64,000 nucleotides of DNA from Canicola haemoglobinophilus. GTDB taxonomy: Bacteria > Pseudomonadota > Gammaproteobacteria > Enterobacterales > Pasteurellaceae. The notes under the pieces are model-generated. The model made no database searches, was not told where the DNA came from, and saw nothing but the letters and a program-made list of their open reading frames with translations. How positions within the stretch are numbered: the first letter of the stretch is position 1; each line of letters opens with the position of its first letter. The DNA is taken from positions 18,495 through 82,494 of the forward strand of contig NZ_MUXZ01000021.1 in the NCBI RefSeq assembly GCF_002015075.1. The letters are read 5' to 3'. A program made the position numbers and the translations under genes. Of the stretch, positions 36,255 to 44,171 are shown piece by piece.

Positions 36255-37100
36255 TTATTTCTTACGATCTTTAATAAAACTCACAGGATAATGATCGGAA
36301 GTGATCTGTGAACGAACTTGGTTAAACATAATGCTTGCGCCAAGATTAAGTTGGGTTGCTTCTCCAGTTGCATTATGAATGACCGCATAATCTAAAATAC
36401 TGCCTGAGCGATGAGTTGGCTCTGTCGGCGCAACAATTAAGGTATTATTATTGACCCTAGGTTCTGCACTTAATGCTGACTGTAAATTAGTTGGAGAACG
36501 GTTAAAATCGCCGACAAGCATCCAGCTATATCTTCTTCTCGTTACATCTTGATTAAAGAAATCATAGACATTATTAATGAGGCTAATAGCATCACTCCCA
36601 CCAGAAGATAAAGCATGTACGCTAAAAAACACATCATTACCAATACGAATGCCTATTGCTGGTCTAGCTTGGAGTACCGTAGTTGTTGGACTGATCACAA
36701 ATACTTCTTCCGCTTGTACACGAGAAACTATCGCCAAATTTACTCGATTAGCACCTACATCTAAGCGAGAGTAATAAATATAAACGTTGTTCGGGCGTGT
36801 AGTCGTACCTAAATTCCAGACATATTCATTTATTGGTATACCTACTCCCACGGGTTGAATAACTCTTTGCGTTTGCATTGCCGATAATGGTAAAGATCCA
36901 GCCTCTTGAACCATTAAAATATCGGCGGAATCACGGCCTGTAATTAACTGACGCACATTGATGTTCCATTTACTTTCACTTGATGCAGATGAACCTTGTA
37001 AATTCCAGGTAGCTACATTGTAGTTATTTAAAGCGGCGAAACTGTTCAAACTCAGCAAAGATAAACTGAGTATTAAAATTTGTTTAAATCTTTTTAACAT
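36255..37100 (-). CDS. cdtB: Cytolethal distending toxin subunit B (DNase I-like)
   Basis: Active subunit: a DNase I/exo-endo-phosphatase-fold nuclease that damages host DNA and arrests the cell cycle. 281 residues, signal peptide ending SFA (22). All catalytic and metal-binding residues are visible: Glu66 in VQEAGS, His162 in SVHALSSGG, Asp198 and Asn200 in GDFNR, Asp238 in LDYAV, and Asp269-His270 in SDHYPV. It closely resembles H. ducreyi CdtB through VATWNLQGSSA and SKWNINVRQL. Nine bases separate it from cdtA and cdtC. No defects seen. Confidence 0.96.
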   Translation of the reverse strand: MLKRFKQILILSLSLLSLNSFAALNNYNVATWNLQGSSASSESKWNINVRQLITGRDSADILMVQEAGSLPLSAMQTQRVIQPVGVGIPINEYVWNLGTTTRPNNVYIYYSRLDVGANRVNLAIVSRVQAEEVFVISPTTTVLQARPAIGIRIGNDVFFSVHALSSGGSDAISLINNVYDFFNQDVTRRRYSWMLVGDFNRSPTNLQSALSAEPRVNNNTLIVAPTEPTHRSGSILDYAVIHNATGEATQLNLGASIMFNQVRSQITSDHYPVSFIKDRKK

Positions 37101-37108
37101 TTGAATTC

Positions 37109-37900
37109 CTAGTTTTGTGGCGTTGCTTTTAAAATTGGTGGTGCAATATAAAAATTCTGGTCTTTTAGAGCACTAATTTGATCTGTACAGGGCGAAAGTG
37201 TAAGTGTGGAATAACCTGTATTACTCACGGGGTTATAGGTAACACATCGATTTGATGACACACTTTTAATAAATACAGAGCCAGTGTTAGAAGGCAATAA
37301 CTCAAAATCCTGAGCTAAATTTCTAGGATCACAATCCGCATGAATTAAGCCATTTTTATAAGCTTGCATGCAGCTGCCCAACTGCTGATTGATAAAACGG
37401 AAATGCTCACGAGAAAAACTCGGCTCTAATTTCCAGTTACGAATATTGCCAAAATCTTGCGACTCAAAAGAAGCATAAGCCCACAGCCAATTTCCTCTTG
37501 CTAATGCCCAAACCGTAATCACACGTCCATTTTGCCCCATAAGGCTCACATAATTTGATGCATCAGAAGGCTCTGGGCGTGGTGGTATCTGAGGTTGCGC
37601 ATTTAACAATAATGGTTTAGTTGAGAAGTTGGTAGTGAGCAATGAAGTGGATACATTTGCATCAAAATTCTGTGAAGATTTTTCGTTTTCTTCTATAAAA
37701 TCCACTGCCGGTAATCCATCTTGTGCAATCGGAAACGCCACATCACTCGGCGGAGTAGGCTCATCTCCAATGTTTAAATCAGCTTGTTTATCTTGATTCA
37801 AATGAGATAAATCAGCTCTTTGCAAACATTGATTTACAGTAGAACAACCTGTAACAGCGAACATAAAAGCGCACAAAATACTTAAGCGTTTTAGTTTCAT
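37109..37900 (-). CDS. cdtA: Cytolethal distending toxin subunit A (lipoprotein)
   Basis: Cell-binding lectin subunit. Start set at ATG 37900 (AAAGGAG upstream); the longer frame to 37933 is not supported. 263 residues: lipoprotein signal with VTGC lipobox (Cys19), a Pro-rich low-complexity stretch (about residues 40-110), then a ricin-B-like beta-trefoil with QQLGSCMQAYKNGLIHADCD and NRCVTYNP. Its place as first gene of cdtABC and its lipobox match CdtA of other Pasteurellaceae. Confidence 0.92.
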   Translation of the reverse strand: MKLKRLSILCAFMFAVTGCSTVNQCLQRADLSHLNQDKQADLNIGDEPTPPSDVAFPIAQDGLPAVDFIEENEKSSQNFDANVSTSLLTTNFSTKPLLLNAQPQIPPRPEPSDASNYVSLMGQNGRVITVWALARGNWLWAYASFESQDFGNIRNWKLEPSFSREHFRFINQQLGSCMQAYKNGLIHADCDPRNLAQDFELLPSNTGSVFIKSVSSNRCVTYNPVSNTGYSTLTLSPCTDQISALKDQNFYIAPPILKATPQN

Positions 37901-38123
37901 AAAACTCCTTTCATCATATTTTAGACACAACAAATCAAGCGAAGAATTTAGCTTGATGATATTTTTAAGACATATAGTTAAGAAGTGGCAAAAGCCACAA
38001 AATGATTTGTGAGATTGAATAAAAATCAGAGAGTGCTCCGATATTATTTTCCCTGAAGAAAGAGCCCATTAGGGCAACATGCTCTATTTTGTCATAATTG
38101 ATAGAATGAAAAAATCTGACCAG
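37901..38123. promoter_or_regulatory. Intergenic region hisIE-cdtA with two small hairpins
   Basis: Two perfect hairpins are present: ATCAAGC / GCTTGAT (37934-37957, in the cdtA leader) and GTGGC-AAAA-GCCAC (37985-37998). Neither has a convincing T run, so hisIE transcripts could read into cdtABC. I could not settle on one promoter. Confidence 0.45.
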
Positions 38124-38741
38124 TTATTTTGATAAAGTATGACGTTCTTTGAGTTTGCCTATCACATCTGACCAAGATAAATCCGCATCTTGCAGTAAAA
38201 CAGTAAGGTGGTAAGCCAAATCTGCCGCTTCGCAAATCGTTTCATTTCTGTCTTTAACGGTAGCAGCAAGTGCAGTTTCTACTCCCTCCTCACCAACTTT
38301 TTGTGCAATACGTTTTGTGCCTTTGGCATAAAGTTGGGCAGTATAAGAACTTTCAGGATCAGCATTTTTACGACTCGCAATTAATCGTTCTAATTTGCTG
38401 AAGAAAATCCAATCAGGCTGTTCCTTATTTTCAAATTGATAAAAGCAGCTTTCGGCACCAGTGTGGCAAGTTTCTCCCTCTGGATTAACCAAAATCAATA
38501 AAGCATCATTATCACAATCCAAGCTCATATCCACTACATGTAAAAAATTGCCCGAGGTTTCGCCCTTTGTCCATAAGCGATTTTTAGTGCGTGAAAAGAA
38601 AGTAACTCGTTTTTCCGCCAAGGTTTTTGCCAAGGCATCTTCATTCATATAGCCCAGCATTAGCACTTCACAAGTGCTTGCATTTTGAATAATCACAGGA
38701 AGTAGATTATCAACTTTTTGCCAATTAATTTGTGTTTTCAT
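38124..38741 (-). CDS. hisI: Phosphoribosyl-AMP cyclohydrolase / phosphoribosyl-ATP pyrophosphatase
   Basis: Bifunctional HisIE, steps 2 and 3 of histidine synthesis. 205 residues: residues 1-110 are the cyclohydrolase (SLDCDNDALLILV, EGETCHTGAESCF with the metal-binding Cys), residues 115-205 the pyrophosphohydrolase (YTAQLYAKGTKRIAQKVGEE, TICEAADLAYHLTVLL). Last histidine gene; 23 bases after hisF. cdtABC follows in the same direction. Confidence 0.96.
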   Translation of the reverse strand: MKTQINWQKVDNLLPVIIQNASTCEVLMLGYMNEDALAKTLAEKRVTFFSRTKNRLWTKGETSGNFLHVVDMSLDCDNDALLILVNPEGETCHTGAESCFYQFENKEQPDWIFFSKLERLIASRKNADPESSYTAQLYAKGTKRIAQKVGEEGVETALAATVKDRNETICEAADLAYHLTVLLQDADLSWSDVIGKLKERHTLSK

Positions 38742-38764
38742 GTAGTTTCTCTCTTAAATTTGTA

Positions 38765-39538
38765 TTATTTACGCACGTCTATCCCTGCTTGAACGAGATA
38801 TTCTTTCAATTCACTAATTTCAATAATCCGCTTATGAAAAACACTCGCCGCTAAAGCACCATCTACATTCGTTTCAGCAAAGGCATCACGAAAATGTACC
38901 ATTTCACCGGCTCCACCCGAAGCAATCAGTGGCACTTGGCAGACTTCTCGCACCGCTTTGAGTTGAGTTAAATCATAGCCTTGGCGTACGCCGTCTTGGT
39001 TCATCATGTTCAGCACAATTTCCCCAGCTCCACGCTTTTGTACTTCTTTGGCCCAATCTAAAAGTTGCCAATTCGTCTGGCGAGTACGACTTTCATCGCC
39101 AGTATATTGATTAACCCAATATTTTCCCGTATCTGCCTCAAACCAGCTATCAATCCCTACCACAATGGCTTGCACACCAAAGCGTTCGGCAAGTCGATTA
39201 ATTAAATCAGGATCGGCAAGTGCGGGCGAATTTATCGAAATTTTATCGGCACCAAAAGCAAACAATTTTTCCGCATCTTCGACACTTTTAATTCCGCCTG
39301 CCACACAAAAGGGAATATCAATAACTTGTGCCACACGTTCCACCCAACTTTTATCAATGGTTCTGCCATCAGAAGATGCGGTGATGTCATAAAACACCAA
39401 CTCGTCCGCCCCTTCTTCAGCATAACGCTGAGCTAGCGGAACAATATCACCGATGATTTCGTGGTTGCGAAACTGTACTCCTTTAACCACTTGTCCATCA
39501 CGCACGTCTAAACAAGGAATTATCCGTTTTGCCAACAT
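38765..39538 (-). CDS. hisF: Imidazole glycerol phosphate synthase, cyclase subunit
   Basis: TIM-barrel cyclase that with HisH makes IGP and AICAR. 257 residues starting MLAKRIIPCLDVRDGQVVKG; catalytic Asp in CLDV and in VGIDSW; phosphate-binding SGGAGEM. Its start overlaps the end of hisA by 19 bases, indicating coupled translation. Confidence 0.97.
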   Translation of the reverse strand: MLAKRIIPCLDVRDGQVVKGVQFRNHEIIGDIVPLAQRYAEEGADELVFYDITASSDGRTIDKSWVERVAQVIDIPFCVAGGIKSVEDAEKLFAFGADKISINSPALADPDLINRLAERFGVQAIVVGIDSWFEADTGKYWVNQYTGDESRTRQTNWQLLDWAKEVQKRGAGEIVLNMMNQDGVRQGYDLTQLKAVREVCQVPLIASGGAGEMVHFRDAFAETNVDGALAASVFHKRIIEISELKEYLVQAGIDVRK

Positions 39539-40266
39539 TCGATTGCCTCCGAAACTGTAAATTTACCTTCCAACAACGCTCGCCCCACAATCACACCTGC
39601 CACACCTGAACCTTTGAGAGCCTCAATATCCGCAAGGGATCCAATGCCCCCTGAAGACTGAAAATCTACCTGTGGAAACTGCTGACAAATCTCTTGATAC
39701 AATGCCACATTAGAACCCGCCAAAGTGCCATCACGAGAAATATCAGTACAAAGCACGTGTTGCAAGCCAAAAGTGCGGTAGTTTTCCACCAAGTTTTCCA
39801 AAGTAAGTGAACTGGTTTCCTGCCAGCCTTTAATTGCCACCAGCTTTTGTCCGTTTTCAATGCGAACATCTAAAGCAAGAACAAATTTCTCCGCCCCATA
39901 TTTCTCAAACCAACCTTGCACCATGTGAGGATCAGTAACCGCCGTTGAACCAATTACCACACGGCTTGCTCCAACCGCCAATAAATCCGCGACATATTTT
40001 TCCGTGCGAATACCACCACCCACTTGAACTTGACTTTGGGTAGCTTGAATAATCTTGCCAATCAAGGCAGTTTGGCGTTTGCTTGGGTCTTTCGCTCCCG
40101 TTAAATCTACCAAATGTAGCTGTTTTGCCCCTTGGTTGATGTAATGAGCAAACTGTTCAATGGGATTGTCGCTATAGGTGGTTTGCTTGGCATAATCGCC
40201 CTGATGTAACCGCACTATTTTGCCGTCAATTAAATCAAGTGCAGGGATAATTTGTGATGTTTTCAT
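39520..40266 (-). CDS. hisA: ProFAR isomerase
   Basis: TIM-barrel isomerase of histidine synthesis, 248 residues. Shows IIPALDLIDGKIVRLHQGDY, VGGGIRT and the second catalytic Asp in CTDISRDGTL, and the phosphate loop SSGGIGS. Its ATG shares bases with the stop codon of the DUF1016 gene upstream (TAATG arrangement), so an inserted nuclease gene is now translationally linked to it. Uptake sequence at 39771. Confidence 0.97.
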   Translation of the reverse strand: MKTSQIIPALDLIDGKIVRLHQGDYAKQTTYSDNPIEQFAHYINQGAKQLHLVDLTGAKDPSKRQTALIGKIIQATQSQVQVGGGIRTEKYVADLLAVGASRVVIGSTAVTDPHMVQGWFEKYGAEKFVLALDVRIENGQKLVAIKGWQETSSLTLENLVENYRTFGLQHVLCTDISRDGTLAGSNVALYQEICQQFPQVDFQSSGGIGSLADIEALKGSGVAGVIVGRALLEGKFTVSEAIECWQNG

Positions 40267-41285
40267 TATGTTTCCTGTTGTGTTTGTTTTAATTCAAAGC
40301 TATCAATTTCTTTCTGTATTTCTGCAATTAAGGTTTGTTCCGAAGGCAAATAGAGCTGATATTGGCTAGCAAAAATCTGTTTTTGTTCTTCAGGAAGAGT
40401 GAATTTGACCATGGCATCATTTTTATCAGCACAAAGTAAAATACCAATCGTTGAGTTTTCATAGGGTAACTTTTCCATGCGATCAAAATAGTTCACATAC
40501 ATTTGTAATTGACCTAAATCTTGGTGCGTTAATTTGTGGGTTTTAATTTCAAACAATACAAAACATTGCAACAAGCGGTTATAAAATACCAAATCCACGA
40601 AAAATTCATCGCCTTCCAAATGCAAACGTTTCTGCCGAGCAACAAAAGAAAAACCATTTCCTAGCTCCAGCATAAATTCTTGTAAATGGGTAATAATCGC
40701 TTGCTCTAAATCTTTTTCGTAATAAGCACTTTCACGTTTTAACCCAAGAAATTCCAATACCATAGGATCTTTAATAATTTGTTTTGGATCCGTAGGAATA
40801 ACTTCGTTTTTTGCTACAGCTAGCACAGTCTGTTTATCATTGCTAAGCAATAAGCGTTCATAAAGTTGCGTATTGATTTGGCGTTCTAACTGGCGAGAAC
40901 TCCAGTTATTTTTTACTGTTTCAGCAATATAAAACTCACGTTTGTCTGCATCATCAATACGCAACATCATACGATATTGTGTCCAATTCAATTGCGATCG
41001 CAGTGCGTTCGCAATTGGAAATAATCGATAAAATTGACGGAATAGTTCTAATTGGCGGCGACCAAAAGCACTACCAAATTCAGGTTCAAGCTGGGCTGCA
41101 AGGGACTTAATTAAATAAGTGCCATAATCCGCCCGCTCTTGCCCTTGTTGTTCTTCCTCAAAAATACGTTTGCCAATGTGCCAGTACATCAACACACGAT
41201 GAAAATCTACTGAACGAATGGCTTGTTCACGAGATTGGGCAATAACTTGTTTGATGTCTTGCAGAATAATGTTATCCGTTAGCAT
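40266..41285 (-). CDS. DUF1016/YhcG-type PD-(D/E)XK nuclease
   Basis: 339-residue protein with an N-terminal DUF1016 domain (VDFHRVLMYWHIGKRIFEEE, LSWTQYR-like LNWTQYRMML) and a C-terminal PD-(D/E)XK domain (about 210-320) with FFVDLVFYN and FEIKTHK near residue 247. Members are suspected restriction or anti-phage nucleases; the role here is inferred. Start ATG 41285 (GAGGAAAAC upstream). It sits between hisH and hisA, shares TAATG with hisA, and has a perfect palindrome 53 bases upstream. It contains an Apl-type uptake sequence (40571) and no Hin-type one. Confidence 0.82.
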   Translation of the reverse strand: MLTDNIILQDIKQVIAQSREQAIRSVDFHRVLMYWHIGKRIFEEEQQGQERADYGTYLIKSLAAQLEPEFGSAFGRRQLELFRQFYRLFPIANALRSQLNWTQYRMMLRIDDADKREFYIAETVKNNWSSRQLERQINTQLYERLLLSNDKQTVLAVAKNEVIPTDPKQIIKDPMVLEFLGLKRESAYYEKDLEQAIITHLQEFMLELGNGFSFVARQKRLHLEGDEFFVDLVFYNRLLQCFVLFEIKTHKLTHQDLGQLQMYVNYFDRMEKLPYENSTIGILLCADKNDAMVKFTLPEEQKQIFASQYQLYLPSEQTLIAEIQKEIDSFELKQTQQET

Positions 41286-41337
41286 TTTGTTTTCCTCTTC
41301 CAAAAATAAATTTCTGTGTTTCACCTAAACTGATTTT

Positions 41338-41360
41338 ATTTACAGTTAATAACTGTAAAT
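41338..41360. promoter_or_regulatory. Perfect 11-bp-arm palindrome upstream of the DUF1016 gene
   Basis: ATTTACAGTTA (41338-41348), one A, then TAACTGTAAAT (41350-41360). Location 53 bases before the ATG and the perfect dyad symmetry suggest an operator for a dimeric repressor. The arms are TTTACA...TGTAAA, the reverse order of a TyrR box. Confidence 0.6.
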
Positions 41361-41427
41361 ATACACATAAAAGATAAAAAGAAAAACATCATGTTCAAAT
41401 TTCTCGATCTAGATCACAAAATAAAAA

Positions 41428-42021
41428 TTAGATCAGCTCAACAAAATTCTTTAACAACTGTGCTCCCACCTTGCCCGATCTCTCAGGGTGAAACTGCACA
41501 CCGTAGAAATTTTTGTGTTGAATAACTGCCGAGAACAGCACGCCATAATCACAAGTAGCAACGGTATGAGTATTAGGCAAAACCCCATAACTATGCACAA
41601 AATAAAAATGGCTATCTTGGGGAATATCGGCAAATAACGGATGATCCGCTTGATAATGCACCTTGTTCCAGCCCATATGAGGCAAAGGCAATTGGCAATC
41701 AGGGAGTTTATCGGTTTTACCCGACATCAGTTTTAACAAATCCACATCGCCTTCCTCGGAATATTCGGTCATTAACTGCATACCCAAACAAATGCCCAAA
41801 ACAGGCTGAGTTAAGTTTTGAATGGTGTCAATCAAACCAAGCTCGGTTAAATTTTGCATAGCAGCTTTTGCCGTGCCAACGCCAGGTAAAATCAGCTTAT
41901 CGGCTGCTTGGATTTGTTCGACATTATCGGTAATCTGTGCATGATAACCCAAACGGTCAAAGGCGAATTTGACCGAGGAAAGGTTGGCACAGCGGGTGTT
42001 GATGATAGTTAGGTGTGTCAT
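41428..42021 (-). CDS. hisH: Imidazole glycerol phosphate synthase, glutaminase subunit
   Basis: Class I glutamine amidotransferase delivering ammonia to HisF. 197 residues; catalytic triad visible: Cys in LGICLGMQLM, His in GVQFHPERSG and the following Glu. Oxyanion-strand PGVG present. It is separated from hisA by the DUF1016 gene and from hisB by a broken small gene, unlike the compact his operons of related species. Confidence 0.96.
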   Translation of the reverse strand: MTHLTIINTRCANLSSVKFAFDRLGYHAQITDNVEQIQAADKLILPGVGTAKAAMQNLTELGLIDTIQNLTQPVLGICLGMQLMTEYSEEGDVDLLKLMSGKTDKLPDCQLPLPHMGWNKVHYQADHPLFADIPQDSHFYFVHSYGVLPNTHTVATCDYGVLFSAVIQHKNFYGVQFHPERSGKVGAQLLKNFVELI

Positions 42022-42023
42022 AT

Positions 42024-42406
42024 TTATCTTTTCTGCAATACAAGTTTATTTTCACTACGAGAAATTTCCTTGTAATTTCTTAGTGATGTTAAAACCCCCA
42101 CTCCACCAGCTGCTACAGCTATCGCAATCGCTGAATATGTTGCTGCACCACCCAAAATTCCAACTGCAACAGGTGCAGATGAGAGCATAGCCACTCCTGT
42201 AACTGGGGAGGTAAGTCCAGCACTACCAAAATTTGCTATAGCTGCATAGACAGCAATTCCTATGGCTCCTATTGCTATAGCCCAAGCAACATTTCCAGTG
42301 GCTCTTATCCTGATCGTTTTTTTGCTAGATCGCCTTCTATTTCAATTCGCTCATCTCCACGTTTAATTGCTTCCCCTAATTCTTTCTCTGTTGAGACAAT
42401 CGTCAT
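42024..42406 (-). pseudogene. Small Gly/Ala-rich membrane protein, frameshifted
   Basis: Starting at ATG 42406 (GGAGA upstream) the frame reads MTIVSTEKELGEAIKRGDER and continues IEIEGDLAKK, then meets a stop. Adding one A to the A7 run (bases 42317-42323, T on the plus strand) joins it to IRIRATGNVAWAIAIGAIG, two hydrophobic Gly/Ala-rich segments and a C-terminus ENKLVLQKR, about 127 residues in all. I recognise the pattern as a recurring hypothetical protein but know of no function. It lies between hisB and hisH. Confidence 0.65.
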
Positions 42407-42475
42407 ATACTTAAATCTCCCTAATAAATTTAGCACTCTTTTACTGATTGATAATTTACAGTAAAAATCTTAAAA

Positions 42476-43561
42476 CTACAAAATCCCCTTACTACTCGGC
42501 AATTCATTCCCTTCCACCTTAATACACTGTCTTAACGTCCGTCCAAACACTTTAAACAGGCTTTCGATTTTGTGGTGGTCGTTGTCACCTTTGGTTTTTA
42601 GGTGCAAGGTTGCCATTAGAGTGTAGGCGATGGATTGGAAAAAATGCTCGGTCATTTCGGTGCTAAAATCGCCTACTTTATCCCGTTTGAATTTGGCTTT
42701 GAATTTAAAATACGGGCGCCCTGATAAATCCATGGTACATTCGGCTTTGCATTCGTCCATCGGTAGCACAAAGCCAAAGCGAGCAATGCCACGTTTGTCG
42801 CCAAGAGCTTGTTTTAACGCTGTACCTAGAGCAAGTGCGGTATCTTCTACAGTGTGATGTTCATCAATCCACAAATCGCCTTTACACTCAACATTCATTC
42901 TAAAACCGCCGTGAGTGGCGATTTGATCAAGCATATGATCAAAAAAGCCCACGCCTGTGCTGATCTCATTTACGCCAGTTTCATCCAGCCATACTTGTAC
43001 TTTGATATCCGTTTCTTTGGTGGTGCGTACCACTTCGGCATAGCGTGGTTCACGTGCTAAAAGAGCGGTCTGTTTTGGCAATAATTTTTCAACAATTAAA
43101 TCCCAATTTAATTTTTCAGGGTTATATTGCAACGCACGAATGCCCAAATTTTTGGCAAGTTCTACATCAGTCGCTCGGTCACCAATCACAAAACTTGTAG
43201 CAGGCTCAAACAGCTGTTTATCCAGATATTTTTGTAAGAGTTTGGTTTTAGGTTTACGGCAATCGCAGTTATCTTCTGGCTTGTGCGGGCAAATTAAAAT
43301 CTCATCAAATAAAATGCCTTGCGAGCGAAAAATATCCAACATCATCTGATGAGGTTTATCAAAATCTTCTTGGGGAAATGATGCTGTACCCAAGCCGTCT
43401 TGATTACTTACCATCACTAAGCGATAGTGATCTTTTAATTGAAGTAACGCAGGAATGACGTTCGTTTCAAATTTGAGTTTTTCTAGGCGATCAATTTGAA
43501 AATCGGTTTTGGGCTCGTCAATGAGCGTGCCGTCTCGGTCGATGAATAGGGTTGGTTGCAT
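42476..43561 (-). CDS. hisB: Histidinol-phosphatase / imidazoleglycerol-phosphate dehydratase
   Basis: Bifunctional HisB, 361 residues. The N-terminal HAD phosphatase (1-165) has FIDRDGTL and a Zn-binding CPHKPEDNCDCRKPK cluster; the C-terminal dehydratase (170-361) shows GFFDHMLDQIATHGG and DEHHTVEDTALALG with manganese-binding His residues. Start at ATG 43561 with CAGGAGAA upstream. Uptake sequence at 42833. Its 5' flank contains the hairpin cluster that accompanies the transposase gene. Confidence 0.96.
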   Translation of the reverse strand: MQPTLFIDRDGTLIDEPKTDFQIDRLEKLKFETNVIPALLQLKDHYRLVMVSNQDGLGTASFPQEDFDKPHQMMLDIFRSQGILFDEILICPHKPEDNCDCRKPKTKLLQKYLDKQLFEPATSFVIGDRATDVELAKNLGIRALQYNPEKLNWDLIVEKLLPKQTALLAREPRYAEVVRTTKETDIKVQVWLDETGVNEISTGVGFFDHMLDQIATHGGFRMNVECKGDLWIDEHHTVEDTALALGTALKQALGDKRGIARFGFVLPMDECKAECTMDLSGRPYFKFKAKFKRDKVGDFSTEMTEHFFQSIAYTLMATLHLKTKGDNDHHKIESLFKVFGRTLRQCIKVEGNELPSSKGIL

Positions 43562-43581
43562 GGTTTTCTCCTGTTGATACC

Positions 43582-43691
43582 GCATACGTGTCGTATGCAG
43601 TTAATTAACCTGAGCCACTCTGTGGCTCTTATTATTCTTATTAGCCACAGAGTGGCTAGGATTATCGAACCTAGTACGGCTCGTACTAGGT
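43582..43691. repeat. Cluster of four perfect hairpins next to the Y1 transposase
   Basis: GCATACG-TGT-CGTATGC (43582-43598); AGCCAC-TCT-GTGGCT (43613-43627); AGCCAC-AGA-GTGGCT (43643-43657); ACCTAGTACG-GCT-CGTACTAGGT (43669-43691, with a three-base loop). The second and third are inverted copies of each other and could form a larger cruciform with 15-base arms. They resemble subterminal/REP hairpins used by HUH Y1 transposases, and end at the stop codon of that gene. Confidence 0.7.
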
Positions 43692-44143
43692 CATAAGTTA
43701 TTCTCAAAATATTCGTTTATATCCAAATGAGCATCTTGTAATAAATGTTTCATTTCATCCGTAAATTTTATATTTTGATGATGATCTTTCTGTTTTTTGA
43801 TGTAATTCATAATCTTCTCTTTTTCATGCTCACTATAACTTAAAGCACAATATCCTTTTGACCAAGCATAGAAATCAGGAAAAAGGTGAGATTGCTTTTC
43901 AAGCCATTTATGACTTGCATTTTTCAGTTGTTTCACAAAATCAGATATCGCAATGCTCGGATGAACTTCTACCAATAAATGCAAATGATCTGGCATTCCA
44001 TTAATGCGATACAGCCGACATTTTTGCTGCTGACAAAAGCTCCAAATATAATGATATAGCTCCTTTTCATTCTCTTGTTTAATTGCTGGTACACTCTGAA
44101 AAGTCCTAAAAACAATATGATAAAGCAACTTGGTATAACTCAT
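43691..44143 (-). CDS. Y1 transposase (IS200/REP-associated type)
   Basis: 150-residue HUH single-strand transposase. The HUH motif is PDHLHLL (His53 and His55) and the catalytic Tyr is probably Tyr114 in IMNYIKKQKDHH. The ATG at 44143 has TGGAGATAA upstream; the longer frame overlaps hisC. Extended length and the neighbouring short hairpins favour a REP-associated transposase or an IS200 relative. It lies between hisC and hisB in the operon direction. The complete frame suggests recent or maintained activity. Confidence 0.85.
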   Translation of the reverse strand: MSYTKLLYHIVFRTFQSVPAIKQENEKELYHYIWSFCQQQKCRLYRINGMPDHLHLLVEVHPSIAISDFVKQLKNASHKWLEKQSHLFPDFYAWSKGYCALSYSEHEKEKIMNYIKKQKDHHQNIKFTDEMKHLLQDAHLDINEYFENNL

Positions 44144-44171
44144 TTTATCTCCATAATGATATAAAAAGTGA

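Noticed and set aside
37985..37998. Hairpin upstream of cdtA as a strong terminator of hisIE
   Set aside because: The GTGGC-AAAA-GCCAC stem lacks a T run on the minus strand, so it was kept only as a regulatory possibility.
43582..43691. CRISPR array at the hairpin cluster
   Set aside because: The units differ in sequence, are palindromic and have no regular spacers; no cas genes nearby.
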